The notes: generated by a model not told the origin, from the sequence alone. Counted from the first letter of the stretch, positions 7,022 to 14,213 are shown. The stretch is DNA of 17,750 nucleotides from Bacilli bacterium (GCA_023228385.1 JALOBF010000020.1:1-17750), one strand, 5' to 3'. Numbers and translations are program-made.

Positions 7022-8979
7022 TGATTTAATATCGCTTCCAGTTCTTCAATAGTAACCAAAACCCGCCGCGGCCGGCCGGCGATGCCTTCTGATACAATGC
7101 CTAATTCCTCAAGACCCATCATTATACTTTGCGCCCGGTTAAAGCCGATACCGTATGTTTTTTGTATTCGATTAATCGAGGCATTGTCACTTTCGACAAC
7201 ATCACGGGCAATAATCGAAAAATACTCATCTTCGGTCGGATCATCCGTTGATTCTTCACGCTGCATTTTTTGCGTTAAATCTTCACGCGAAAACATGAAA
7301 TCGGGATTTGAACGGGTTTTAATATAATCGGTGACAGCTGTGATTTCATCCAGAGAGATAAACGCACCTTGAACGCGGATTTCATTAACACCATCACTGT
7401 AAAGCATATCGCCTTGACCTAACAGTTTATCCGCACCGGATTTATCAAGAATGGTCATCGAGTCAACTTGCGAATTAACGGCAAAAGCAATTCGGGTCTG
7501 AATATTGGCTTTAATTGTTCCTTTGATAACATCGGTTGACGGACGTTGGGTCGCCATTATTAAATGAATACCGGCGGCTCGCGCTTTTTGCGCAAGACGT
7601 TGAATATATTCTTCTACCGATGAGGCGGCAATAAACATTAAATCGGCAAGTTCGTCAATTATAATCACAATATAAGGAAGTGAAGGAATATCGGAGTTTT
7701 CCTGCGCAAACTCATTATAAGTTTGAAAATCGCGCCGCTTATAAGCACGGAACAATTCATAACGGCTTTCCATTTCCTCAACCGCCCATTTTAAAGCGAC
7801 GGTCGCCAATTTAGGGTCATTAATAACTGGGGTTGCTAAATGTGGTATATCTTCGTAACAAGCAAATTCAATTAATTTCGGGTCAATCAAAATCAATTTT
7901 ACCTCTTCGGGATTTGCTTTATATAAAATACTGTTAATTATTGAATTGATACATACACTTTTGCCGCTGCCGGTTGTACCGGCAATTAAAGCGTGGGGCA
8001 TACCGATAATGTCAAGATTGACAAAATTACCGCCGATATCAATTCCAAGGACGGTATTAAGCGGATTACCGTCACTTAAAAATTCGGGGTTAGAGATTAA
8101 ATCACCGAACATTACTTTTTCTCTGATTTGGTTTGGCACTTCAATCCCAATTGTACTTTTTCCCGGAATCGGCGCTTCTATTCTAATTGATTTCCCCTCA
8201 AGATTCATTTGTAAATTTCGAGAAATATTTTTAACCCGTTCAACTTTAACGCCGGGGTCAAGTGTAATCTCAAACTGAGTAACGCTCGGCCCCTTTGTAT
8301 ACTCAACAACCCGACCGCCAATCCGAAAATCCCGTAATGTTTTATCAATTATTTCTTTTTGAATTACAACATGACCGTAATCAGGATATTTTGGTTTCTC
8401 CCCCCTCATTAATAAACCCAGAGGCGGCCGTTCATACTTTTTTGGTTTTGATTTATAGCCAATCGTATTTGATAACGGATTCTTTTTTTCGGGTGATGAA
8501 TAGATTTCGACTGAGGGTGCTGTCGTATCGGTAATTCGCGGTTTAAATTCGGGATTCCGGTTTTTAGCAGATATCGTATTACTAAAAAAATCATATTCAT
8601 CATCGATTTCCGGTAAGTCCTTAAGATGACCCATTTTATCTTCGGGTTCATTTTCTTCGTCTTCTTCCTCATTTACGCCTAAAGCCTCACCATTAATCGT
8701 CGGTTTTAAAATTTGAGCAAATTCATAATATTCCGTACCATATAATTCTTTTCTTTCTTCATCGCTAATCCGCCGACTATCTCTTAATCCCTCATATTGT
8801 GATCCGCGATTATTCCACTTTATGTAAGGAAAGGACGGCTTATCTTTAACGTTATAACCGGTATAACTAGAAACAAACGGCTCCGGTTTAAATTTCTTTT
8901 CTTCTTTTTGATTGTTTTTTACTTTTTCTTGGTTTGTATCTTCGTTAATTTTGGCAATATAAAAATTTTTTCGTCTCAT
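7018..8979 (-). CDS. FtsK/SpoIIIE-family DNA translocase without membrane segments (SftA-like)
   Basis: An ATP-driven double-strand DNA pump that clears chromosome DNA from the division septum. 653 aa. Residues 1-190 are hydrophilic, acidic and low in complexity, with no transmembrane helix, unlike FtsK and SpoIIIE but like the soluble B. subtilis paralogue SftA. Then come the alpha/beta motor domains: Walker A GTTGSGKS (334-341), Walker B IVIIIDELADLM (437-448) and ATQRPSTDVI. The C-terminal winged-helix gamma domain (about 585-653, FNRAQSIMMGLEELGIV) reads orienting DNA sequences. The frame is open to a TTG at 9006, but the ATG at 8979 has AGGAG 10 bases before it, overlapping the stop of the gene upstream. 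It overlaps lepB by 4 bases. Family certain; the SftA-type label rests on the missing membrane part. Confidence 0.93.
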   Translation of the reverse strand: MRRKNFYIAKINEDTNQEKVKNNQKEEKKFKPEPFVSSYTGYNVKDKPSFPYIKWNNRGSQYEGLRDSRRISDEERKELYGTEYYEFAQILKPTINGEALGVNEEEDEENEPEDKMGHLKDLPEIDDEYDFFSNTISAKNRNPEFKPRITDTTAPSVEIYSSPEKKNPLSNTIGYKSKPKKYERPPLGLLMRGEKPKYPDYGHVVIQKEIIDKTLRDFRIGGRVVEYTKGPSVTQFEITLDPGVKVERVKNISRNLQMNLEGKSIRIEAPIPGKSTIGIEVPNQIREKVMFGDLISNPEFLSDGNPLNTVLGIDIGGNFVNLDIIGMPHALIAGTTGSGKSVCINSIINSILYKANPEEVKLILIDPKLIEFACYEDIPHLATPVINDPKLATVALKWAVEEMESRYELFRAYKRRDFQTYNEFAQENSDIPSLPYIVIIIDELADLMFIAASSVEEYIQRLAQKARAAGIHLIMATQRPSTDVIKGTIKANIQTRIAFAVNSQVDSMTILDKSGADKLLGQGDMLYSDGVNEIRVQGAFISLDEITAVTDYIKTRSNPDFMFSREDLTQKMQREESTDDPTEDEYFSIIARDVVESDNASINRIQKTYGIGFNRAQSIMMGLEELGIVSEGIAGRPRRVLVTIEELEAILNQ

Positions 8980-8992
8980 ATCTTTTATGCTC

Positions 8993-9553
8993 CTATTCTT
9001 TATCAACTAATGATTCTAATTCAAGAATGGATTTCTCGATTTCTAAACTCGTTACTCTTTCTCGATTAAAAACACTTTTACTGTAAACTTTATTGGTTTC
9101 TTCACCGACAACATCGATAATTGTTGTACATATCTTATTGCTGGCCGCAAGCAGTGTTGTATTAATCATTAGTTTCTTCACCCAATAAGCAGGATTGAAG
9201 ATATTTAACACGGCTAGCGCTGTCTGTAGTATTTCCGGTACTTTTAACTTATTAACGGTTTTAACCGCGACATTGTCATCTATCTTTTTCTTAATATCAA
9301 ACAATTTAAGAATATTGGCGATTTTAACCTTTTTCAAAGGGCTTAAAACCGGGCCTTTAAAGATGGCATTAACCCGATCCGTAATATAATGGTTAAGAAC
9401 AATCAACTCATCAACACTCAGTTCATATATCGGATAATTTGACTTAGGGTAATATACTTTCGCAATATCATTGATTAAATTCCATGATATCGTTCTGACA
9501 GCGTTAATCTTCTGACCTAATGTTTGATTGGCATATTCCTCAATAAAAAGATT
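8993..9553 (-). CDS. 3' part of the frameshifted gene (soluble domain)
   Basis: An open stretch of about 186 codons ending in TAG at 8993. From the 5' limit it reads IEEYANQTLGQKINAVRTI..., followed by a Tyr/Pro/Ile-rich block, an ELSVDELIVLNHYITDRV segment, basic helices and a moderately hydrophobic stretch (ALAVLNIFNPAYWVKKLMIN). The only candidate start inside is a TTG at 9406, with no ribosome binding site, and it would cut off clearly coding-like sequence upstream. Best read as the continuation of the reading frame at 9517-9756. Function unknown. Confidence 0.6.
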   Translation of the reverse strand, partial: NLFIEEYANQTLGQKINAVRTISWNLINDIAKVYYPKSNYPIYELSVDELIVLNHYITDRVNAIFKGPVLSPLKKVKIANILKLFDIKKKIDDNVAVKTVNKLKVPEILQTALAVLNIFNPAYWVKKLMINTTLLAASNKICTTIIDVVGEETNKVYSKSVFNRERVTSLEIEKSILELESLVDKE

Positions 9554-9756
9554 TCATCATCTATTTCATGTTTTTCAGCAAGTATTTTTCTTTCCCCTTT
9601 TTTTAATGAAACAAAAACAAACACTAAATAAATCATTAAGCAAACTAAAAAACCTATGACAATACCAAAAAAGAGAATTAGAAGATTATCAAAGGAAAAC
9701 TTTCCAAACAGTTCAACAAAAAATTCTTTCAATTTGCGCAGCAAATTCATATTCAA
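9517..9756 (-). CDS. 5' part of the frameshifted gene (membrane anchor)
   Basis: 79 residues as it stands: a basic/aromatic N-terminus (LLRKLKEFFVELFGKF), one strong transmembrane helix (about 24-49, GIVIGFLVCLMIYLVFVFVS) and a charged tail. The start is either the TTG at 9756 (AGGA 7 bases upstream) or the ATG at 9750. The last residues after DDEIF are probably out of frame. First gene behind the promoter at 9782-9810. Confidence 0.6.
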   Translation of the reverse strand: MNMNLLRKLKEFFVELFGKFSFDNLLILFFGIVIGFLVCLMIYLVFVFVSLKKGERKILAEKHEIDDEIFLLRNMPIKH

Positions 9757-9781
9757 TCACTTGTCCTACCTAATTATATAT

Positions 9782-9810
9782 ATTTTACTATAAATTTATA
9801 TTTATTGCAA
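9782..9810 (-). promoter_or_regulatory. Promoter of the operon leading into ftsK-lepB-rbgA
   Basis: On the minus strand, -35 TTGCAA (9810-9805), a 17-base spacer and -10 TAAAAT (9787-9782). The start would be near 9775, and the AGGTAGGA leader follows directly. No other good promoter is seen between here and ftsK, so this one probably drives the frameshifted gene, ftsK, lepB and rbgA. Confidence 0.65.
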
Positions 9811-9922
9811 TATTTCCTGGTGCGTTTAATTATTCAATTTGTTTTGGGTTTATCCAAAATAGAAAAAAATGGTGTTTCGACTGCTTCTCACCATCTTTTA
9901 CTGTTTTATGATTTGTGATAAT

Positions 9923-9950
9923 TTGAAAAAAGGTGAGTCTCCATTATAAT
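9923..9950 (+). promoter_or_regulatory. Strong promoter inside the gap
   Basis: On the plus strand, -35 TTGAAA (9923-9928), a 16-base spacer and a perfect -10 TATAAT (9945-9950). Transcription would start near 9957 and cover the small ORF at 9985-10152. No clear terminator was found after that ORF, so it could also read towards the HAD gene. Confidence 0.6.
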
Positions 9951-9977
9951 TGATGTACTGCAAAACAAAAAAAGAAG

Positions 9978-10164
9978 AACTCACATGGATACATTATCAC
10001 AAAACAAGCAAAACGTAAATAGGGGAAATATGTATGATATCAATTTATACGGATCAACCCAAAAATCTCACCGCCTTTTAGTAAATCTTCATTATATCCT
10101 AGAATATCAGAAACCAGAAAAAGGGAAAACTCACATATGTATATTATCATAAAATAATAAATAA
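9978..10164 (+). repeat. Two diverged copies of a block of about 36 bp
   Basis: Copy A at 9978-10013 and copy B at 10128-10163, 150 bases apart in direct orientation. Both begin AACTCACAT and continue with (A/T)-rich ...TATTATCA.AAAA-type sequence; roughly 26 of 36 bases agree by eye. In copy A the ATG of a small ORF lies in the block. Low complexity lowers the weight of the match. Confidence 0.4.
9985..10152 (+). CDS. Small hypothetical ORF, possibly a remnant
   Basis: 55 codons from the ATG at 9985 (MDTLSQNKQNVNRGNMYD...), or 40 from the in-frame ATG at 10030 (MYDINLYGSTQKSHRLL...). The second start has a good AGGGG 4 bases before it, the first only AGAAGA. A well-formed promoter lies 35 bases upstream of the first ATG. 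The peptide is polar and basic, with no membrane helix, and I do not recognise it. Its start region is repeated in damaged form around 10128. It could be a living small gene, or the start of a decayed transposase or other accessory gene. Confidence 0.3.
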   Translation: MDTLSQNKQNVNRGNMYDINLYGSTQKSHRLLVNLHYILEYQKPEKGKTHICILS

Positions 10165-10311
10165 TTAAACCAGCAAAATAAACATGTGCTTATATATTTT
10201 ATCACAAGATTAGAAATAATCTTTGCCTTGCTTTATCGAACTAAAATAATCAAATATCTACAAATCAGTATAAAAAGGGATTCTCTAGTCAACCATGCAA
10301 TGTTTATCTTC

Positions 10312-10340
10312 TGGACATTTACTTTATTTTATGATAATAT
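10312..10340 (+). promoter_or_regulatory. Promoter of the HAD phosphatase gene
   Basis: On the plus strand, -35 TGGACA (10312-10317), a 17-base spacer and -10 TAATAT (10335-10340) with an extended TG (10332-10333). The start would be near 10347, only about 11 bases before the ATG and covering the GAGG ribosome binding site, so the leader is very short. Confidence 0.6.
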
Positions 10341-10357
10341 AAAATCCGAGGTTTACT

Positions 10358-11170
10358 ATGAACAAAGACTTTTTAATTGCGATAGATCTAGACGGTACCG
10401 TTGTAACTGATTTTGACAAATATGATTATAAAAGTTTGCGTTATCTTAAAAAAATTTCCCGAAACAACATAATCGTAATCGCCACCGGTCGTCCCTATCG
10501 CTCAACCAAACCAATTTATGAAATGCTTGAAATCAACACTCCGATTATTAACTATAATGGTGCGATGGTTCATAACCCCAATGATTATCTTTTCCCCAAA
10601 TCAACAATTACCATTAGTAAAGATGTAATTATTGATTTGCTTAAGGAAAAAGGCGATGCAATAATAAATGTTTTTTGCGAAGTGGAAGATGAAATCTATT
10701 TGTGGAAAAAAGATGACCAAATTAAACCTTATCTTCATGCCGACGGCGGAACGCTTTTGATTGGTAACCCCGAAGAAATCCTTAATAATGACCCTAATGG
10801 TGCGATTATTTATGCGGAAGCAAAATGGCAACAAACATTATATGATTATATAACGGCGAAATATAATAATGAAGTTCATCTCCGTTTTTGGCCCCTTGCC
10901 AATGATTTTGTTTTAGGTGAAGTTTATAATGCAAAAACATCAAAAGGTCAGGCTTTGAAAAAAATTGCTCATTATTATCGAATCCCGGATAAAAAAATCA
11001 TTGCTTTCGGCGACGGACATAATGATATTGACTTACTGCAAGCCGCCACAATATCAGTAGCAATGGCCAACAGCCATCCCAAACTATTTGCAGTTGCAAA
11101 GTATATAACCAAATCGGTTCAAAAGCATGGTGTTTATTATTTTTTAAAAAAATACTTTCATAAATTATAA
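10358..11170 (+). CDS. Cof-type HAD-superfamily phosphatase
   Basis: A cytosolic Mg-dependent phosphatase of the HAD IIB (Cof) group (270 aa, the usual length). All four motifs are present: I, DLDGTVV (Asp10 nucleophile, Asp12 acid/base); II, ATGRPYRS (Thr43-Arg45); III, Lys196 in TSKGQALKKI; IV, FGDGHNDIDLL (Asp219, Asp223). The cap domain lies between II and III (about 80-190). Members act on sugar phosphates, pyridoxal phosphate, flavin precursors and others with broad specificity; the substrate cannot be told here. The ATG at 10358 has GAGG 6 bases upstream. A single-gene unit with its own promoter and terminator, convergent with the mmpL gene; no functional link to its neighbours is evident. 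Confidence 0.93.
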   Translation: MNKDFLIAIDLDGTVVTDFDKYDYKSLRYLKKISRNNIIVIATGRPYRSTKPIYEMLEINTPIINYNGAMVHNPNDYLFPKSTITISKDVIIDLLKEKGDAIINVFCEVEDEIYLWKKDDQIKPYLHADGGTLLIGNPEEILNNDPNGAIIYAEAKWQQTLYDYITAKYNNEVHLRFWPLANDFVLGEVYNAKTSKGQALKKIAHYYRIPDKKIIAFGDGHNDIDLLQAATISVAMANSHPKLFAVAKYITKSVQKHGVYYFLKKYFHKL

Positions 11171-11184
11171 AATTTTTATCCGAT

Positions 11185-11218
11185 AAAAAAACCCCATATT
11201 TAGAATGGGGGTTTTTTT
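11185..11218. terminator. Bidirectional terminator between the HAD gene and mmpL
   Basis: A GC-core hairpin CCCCAT / ATGGGG (11192-11197 and 11205-11210) with a 7-base loop, flanked by seven A (11185-11191) and seven T (11212-11218). It works in both directions: for the HAD gene (stop at 11170) on the plus strand and for the mmpL gene (stop at 11232) on the minus strand. Confidence 0.9.
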
Positions 11219-11231
11219 ATGCAATTAGTTA

Positions 11232-14105
11232 TTATTTTGAAACTTTTTTTAGAAACCAACGGTCAGTTAATAAAAATATCTGGGGAAGAAAGAAAAGGAT
11301 TGAGATAACCGAGACCAAACCACCGATACCGATTAAACGTCCAAGCATGGAAATAACCGGTATGCTTGAGACCGTTGACAATACCACTCCGGCACAAAAA
11401 AGAATTAAACCGGAGGTCATAATTGTCGGTAATGAATCCCGGGTCGCATTATTAATACTGTTTAACCGATTATGGTTTTTACGATGTTCCAGATAACGAT
11501 CGGCATAAAGAATTCCGTAGTCGATAGTCGCACCAAGTTGAATACATCCGACAATTAAATACCCCATAAAAATAATTTTATTACCAACCAGTGAAGGAAT
11601 CGCCATATTAATAAATATCGCTCCTTCAATTACAATAATTAAAATAATCGGAATTAAAAATGATTTAAACGAAAGAGCAATGATTAAGAATATTAAACCA
11701 ATCGATATTACCGTTGTTATAATATAATCCCGGTTTGATGTATCTTTAATCGTCATAATTGTTGAGGTGCTCGAAATAAGATAATATTCATCTGTTTCCT
11801 CTTCAAGTATAGAAATCATTTTTTCAAAATAACCGAAAGATTTCTCACTTTCATCATCCAAATCAACGGCCAAAATAATTCGTTGATAATTATCGTTAAT
11901 AAATTGTGATGTTATGGTTTCTTTATTTATAGTTTCAACAAAGGAAAGCTGTGTAAAATCAAACACTGATGCCTGTTCTAAAAACGGACTAATTGTCTCA
12001 ATCATTTTAATTTTATCATGATAGTTGCCTAGATAACTGATTTTAATCATCGCTGTTTGTAAAGCCGCATTTTCTTCTTCGCTTAAATAAGGAGCATAAT
12101 TTTCAAGGACAAAATTAACGAAATCACCAATCGAAATTTTCCCTTCTTCATCAAGCGTTCCAGCCGAATTTAGCGCTTGATAAGCGTTGGCAATCTTTGC
12201 ATCATCTAAATCCGCAAGCAATAATTTCATTGCATTTTCATCATACTTTGCCGTAAATATGGTAATTAAATCCTTTATGTTCATTGCTTCAACTTCGGCC
12301 ATGGAGTAAAGAAGCCCCAAATCGTTTAGGTTCACCAAACCGCCTAAAATTGTAAACATCGTATTTTTATCATAATCGGTATTAAATAAATTATTATAAT
12401 ATCCGATAATCTGAAAGAGACTTAAATTAACCTCATCAAGCGTTGCATATACCGCCTGTAATTCATCACCGGAAAGCAAACCATTAAAAATCACGGAACT
12501 TTCCGTAAAAGAATATGGAGTATCAAAAAAAACAATAATACTCGCTACTGAAGTTTGGGATACCCCCATCAGTTGATACACAAGCGCTAACTCCATATCG
12601 CCGACTTCCACAAATTGATTAAGCAATGCCTTTAATTCATTTATTTCATATTCTATCTTGAATTTGCCAAATATATCAATACACTCCGCAATTTCTTGAA
12701 ATGATACGGTCGTTTTTACCGGATTATTAATATTGATGAAATCAAATAACAAATCTATTTTTACCGACTCGATATCATAATCCTTTAAAAATTCTTTAAT
12801 TTCATCTTTTGTATATTGTTGGGTATAGGCATATATTGAAGTTATATAATTATCATTTTGATATTTAAGATTTCCCAGCAACTCAAGCAGAGCCTTGGGA
12901 TCATATTCATTATCCAATAAAATTACAACTTGATTATTTAAGCCAAAATTATCTTTAATATTTTCCCGACTCTCTTTAATTTCCTTCATATCATAAGTAG
13001 GAGCAATGTCACTATAAATAAACTTATTATGTAACTGAAAGTAAATAGCCAAACCGATAACAACCACAGCTATTCCCGGAATAATATATCGAGCACGATA
13101 TATAAACTTATTATAACGACCGTTTAAATCAACCCGATCACCTCGTTTTTTAAAGAGGGCCAAAAGACTGCGATGCTGTGTTCTTTCCATAAGCTTATCA
13201 CAAAGCAAAATTAACACCGGAAGCAAAAAAATAACCGTAACTAAAGACAAAAGTACTCCTTTAGAAAGGACGATACCGACATCAAAGCCGATTCGATACT
13301 TCATAAACATAATAGCTACAAACCCAGCAACCGTAGTTAAACTGCTGGAAAGAATTGGGACCAACGATGTTTTCCACGCTTTATTAATTGCTTCGTTTTT
13401 AGAGAAGTTTTGCTTTTTATAATGCCGATACCGACTTAATAATATTATTGAATAATCCATACATAAAGCAAGTTGTAATACCGGACTGATCGAATAAGTT
13501 AAGTAAGATACATTAGGAAGAAAAATATTGGTTCCCATATTAAGAACAATGGCAATACCAATAACAATAAGAAAAAGTAATGGTTCAATATATGATGTAG
13601 TCATTACAACCAGTATTAATAATACAATTGGAATAACTAATAAAATAATTTTCGGTAATTGGTGTTTAATCATTTGATTATAATGATAAGTTAAGTAAGA
13701 CTGACCGCTCATATAATATTTATAATTTTCATTTTTAAGAAGTGTGATAATATTGCTGACGGTCTCTTGCGTTGCGACGCTATGATCGTTTTCCTCTAAA
13801 ACAATCTGAAATAAAACTTTGTCTTCTTTTACTCGATAATCGATTTTATTTACATTATCAATAGCAAGGACCGCCCTTAAATCATTAATTTCATCTTGCG
13901 ATGTAATATCTTCTACCATCACCAATAAATAACCTGAACTGCCAAATTCCGATTCCAATAATTCAAGTCCCGCTTTTGCCTTGGAATCAACCGGTAAATA
14001 ACTTGAGTTATCATAGTTAATATTAACAAAAGGAATCAAAATTGCGCAGACAATAGAAATAAGAGCAAATACAATAATAATTAAAACTTTGAATTTTCTA
14101 AACAT
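11232..14105 (-). CDS. MMPL/RND-family membrane transporter
   Basis: A large proton-driven exporter-type protein (957 aa) with RND fold duplication: TM1 near residues 5-27, a first outside domain (about 30-150), TM2-6 (about 152-310), TM7 (about 340-358), a second very large outside domain (about 365-775) and TM8-12 to the end. The proton-relay motifs are visible: CMDYSIILLSRYR in TM4 (Asp near 217) and TIDYGILYADRY in TM10 (Asp near 860). The second outside domain is about four times the first, helical and acidic, with an EF-hand-like loop near 651-662. The frame is open to an ATG at 14123, but the ATG at 14105 has GGAGG 4 bases upstream. Divergent from a TetR gene; export of a lipid, drug or other hydrophobic compound is likely, substrate unknown. 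Confidence 0.92.
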   Translation of the reverse strand: MFRKFKVLIIIVFALISIVCAILIPFVNINYDNSSYLPVDSKAKAGLELLESEFGSSGYLLVMVEDITSQDEINDLRAVLAIDNVNKIDYRVKEDKVLFQIVLEENDHSVATQETVSNIITLLKNENYKYYMSGQSYLTYHYNQMIKHQLPKIILLVIPIVLLILVVMTTSYIEPLLFLIVIGIAIVLNMGTNIFLPNVSYLTYSISPVLQLALCMDYSIILLSRYRHYKKQNFSKNEAINKAWKTSLVPILSSSLTTVAGFVAIMFMKYRIGFDVGIVLSKGVLLSLVTVIFLLPVLILLCDKLMERTQHRSLLALFKKRGDRVDLNGRYNKFIYRARYIIPGIAVVVIGLAIYFQLHNKFIYSDIAPTYDMKEIKESRENIKDNFGLNNQVVILLDNEYDPKALLELLGNLKYQNDNYITSIYAYTQQYTKDEIKEFLKDYDIESVKIDLLFDFININNPVKTTVSFQEIAECIDIFGKFKIEYEINELKALLNQFVEVGDMELALVYQLMGVSQTSVASIIVFFDTPYSFTESSVIFNGLLSGDELQAVYATLDEVNLSLFQIIGYYNNLFNTDYDKNTMFTILGGLVNLNDLGLLYSMAEVEAMNIKDLITIFTAKYDENAMKLLLADLDDAKIANAYQALNSAGTLDEEGKISIGDFVNFVLENYAPYLSEEENAALQTAMIKISYLGNYHDKIKMIETISPFLEQASVFDFTQLSFVETINKETITSQFINDNYQRIILAVDLDDESEKSFGYFEKMISILEEETDEYYLISSTSTIMTIKDTSNRDYIITTVISIGLIFLIIALSFKSFLIPIILIIVIEGAIFINMAIPSLVGNKIIFMGYLIVGCIQLGATIDYGILYADRYLEHRKNHNRLNSINNATRDSLPTIMTSGLILFCAGVVLSTVSSIPVISMLGRLIGIGGLVSVISILFFLPQIFLLTDRWFLKKVSK

Positions 14106-14130
14106 GCCGCCTCCATCTAACATATTGTTT

Positions 14131-14158
14131 AAAAATAATCAAATTGTTGATTATTTTT
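14131..14158 (-). promoter_or_regulatory. AT-rich hairpin in the mmpL leader
   Basis: A perfect inverted repeat with 12-bp arms (plus 14131-14142 AAAAATAATCAA and 14147-14158) and a 4-base loop. If mmpL is transcribed from the TATAAT inside the neighbouring palindrome, this would form at the very 5' end of its mRNA. Its T5 end (14154-14158) is shared with that palindrome. It could be a second repressor site or an mRNA-stabilising hairpin; the function is not shown. Confidence 0.55.
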
Positions 14159-14189
14159 CCTAATTATAGTATACTATAATTAGGAAAAA
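14154..14189. promoter_or_regulatory. Perfect 36-bp palindrome, candidate TetR operator with two divergent -10 elements
   Basis: Each 18-base half reads TTTTTCCTAATTATAGTA; there is no mismatch and no central spacer (centre between 14171 and 14172). It carries TATAAT on the plus strand (14175-14180) and on the minus strand (14168-14163), so one bound repressor dimer or pair could block both the tetR and the mmpL promoter. The -35 regions for these are poor, which leaves the exact promoters uncertain. Confidence 0.8.
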
Positions 14190-14213
14190 GATAACATATC
14201 ACTATTTCAATAT

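Larger units (their letters stand above)
8993..9756 (-). pseudogene. Frameshifted gene for a one-helix membrane-anchored protein of unknown function
   Basis: Two minus-strand reading frames look like one gene broken by a single missing base. The 5' frame (from 9756 or 9750) gives 79 residues with one transmembrane helix and stops at 9517. The -1 frame is open from 9553 down to the stop at 8993 and has no ATG and no ribosome binding site at its beginning. They overlap in 9517-9553, where a run of five T (9549-9545) lies; one more T would read ...DDEIFFIEEYANQTLG... and give about 254 residues: cytoplasmic or external tip, helix (24-49), then a soluble part with an AVRTISWNLINDIAKVYYP stretch. 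I do not recognise the family. It starts the operon and precedes the ftsK-like gene, whose ribosome binding site overlaps its stop. It may be a real mutation or a sequencing error. Confidence 0.75.
9811..10311. other. AT-rich gap with hairpins, a promoter and relic-like repeats
   Basis: About 500 bases between divergent units without a recognisable gene. Contents seen: a hairpin TTTTGG-gtttat-CCAAAA (9842-9859); a second one, ATGGTG / CACCAT (9869-9874 and 9889-9894) with flanking A and T runs; a good promoter (9923-9950); a small ORF (9985 or 10030 to 10152); and two diverged copies of a block beginning AACTCACAT (9978 and 10128). No transposase motif, tRNA or target duplication could be seen. 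A decayed insertion element is one reading. Confidence 0.5.

Noticed and set aside
8993..9406. A stand-alone 137-residue gene starting at the TTG at 9406
   Set aside because: The frame continues upstream with protein-like sequence to 9553, and no ribosome binding site precedes the TTG.
10186..10410. Plus-strand ORF running into the HAD gene
   Set aside because: It overlaps the promoter and the first motif of the HAD gene in another frame; low-complexity translation and no ribosome binding site.
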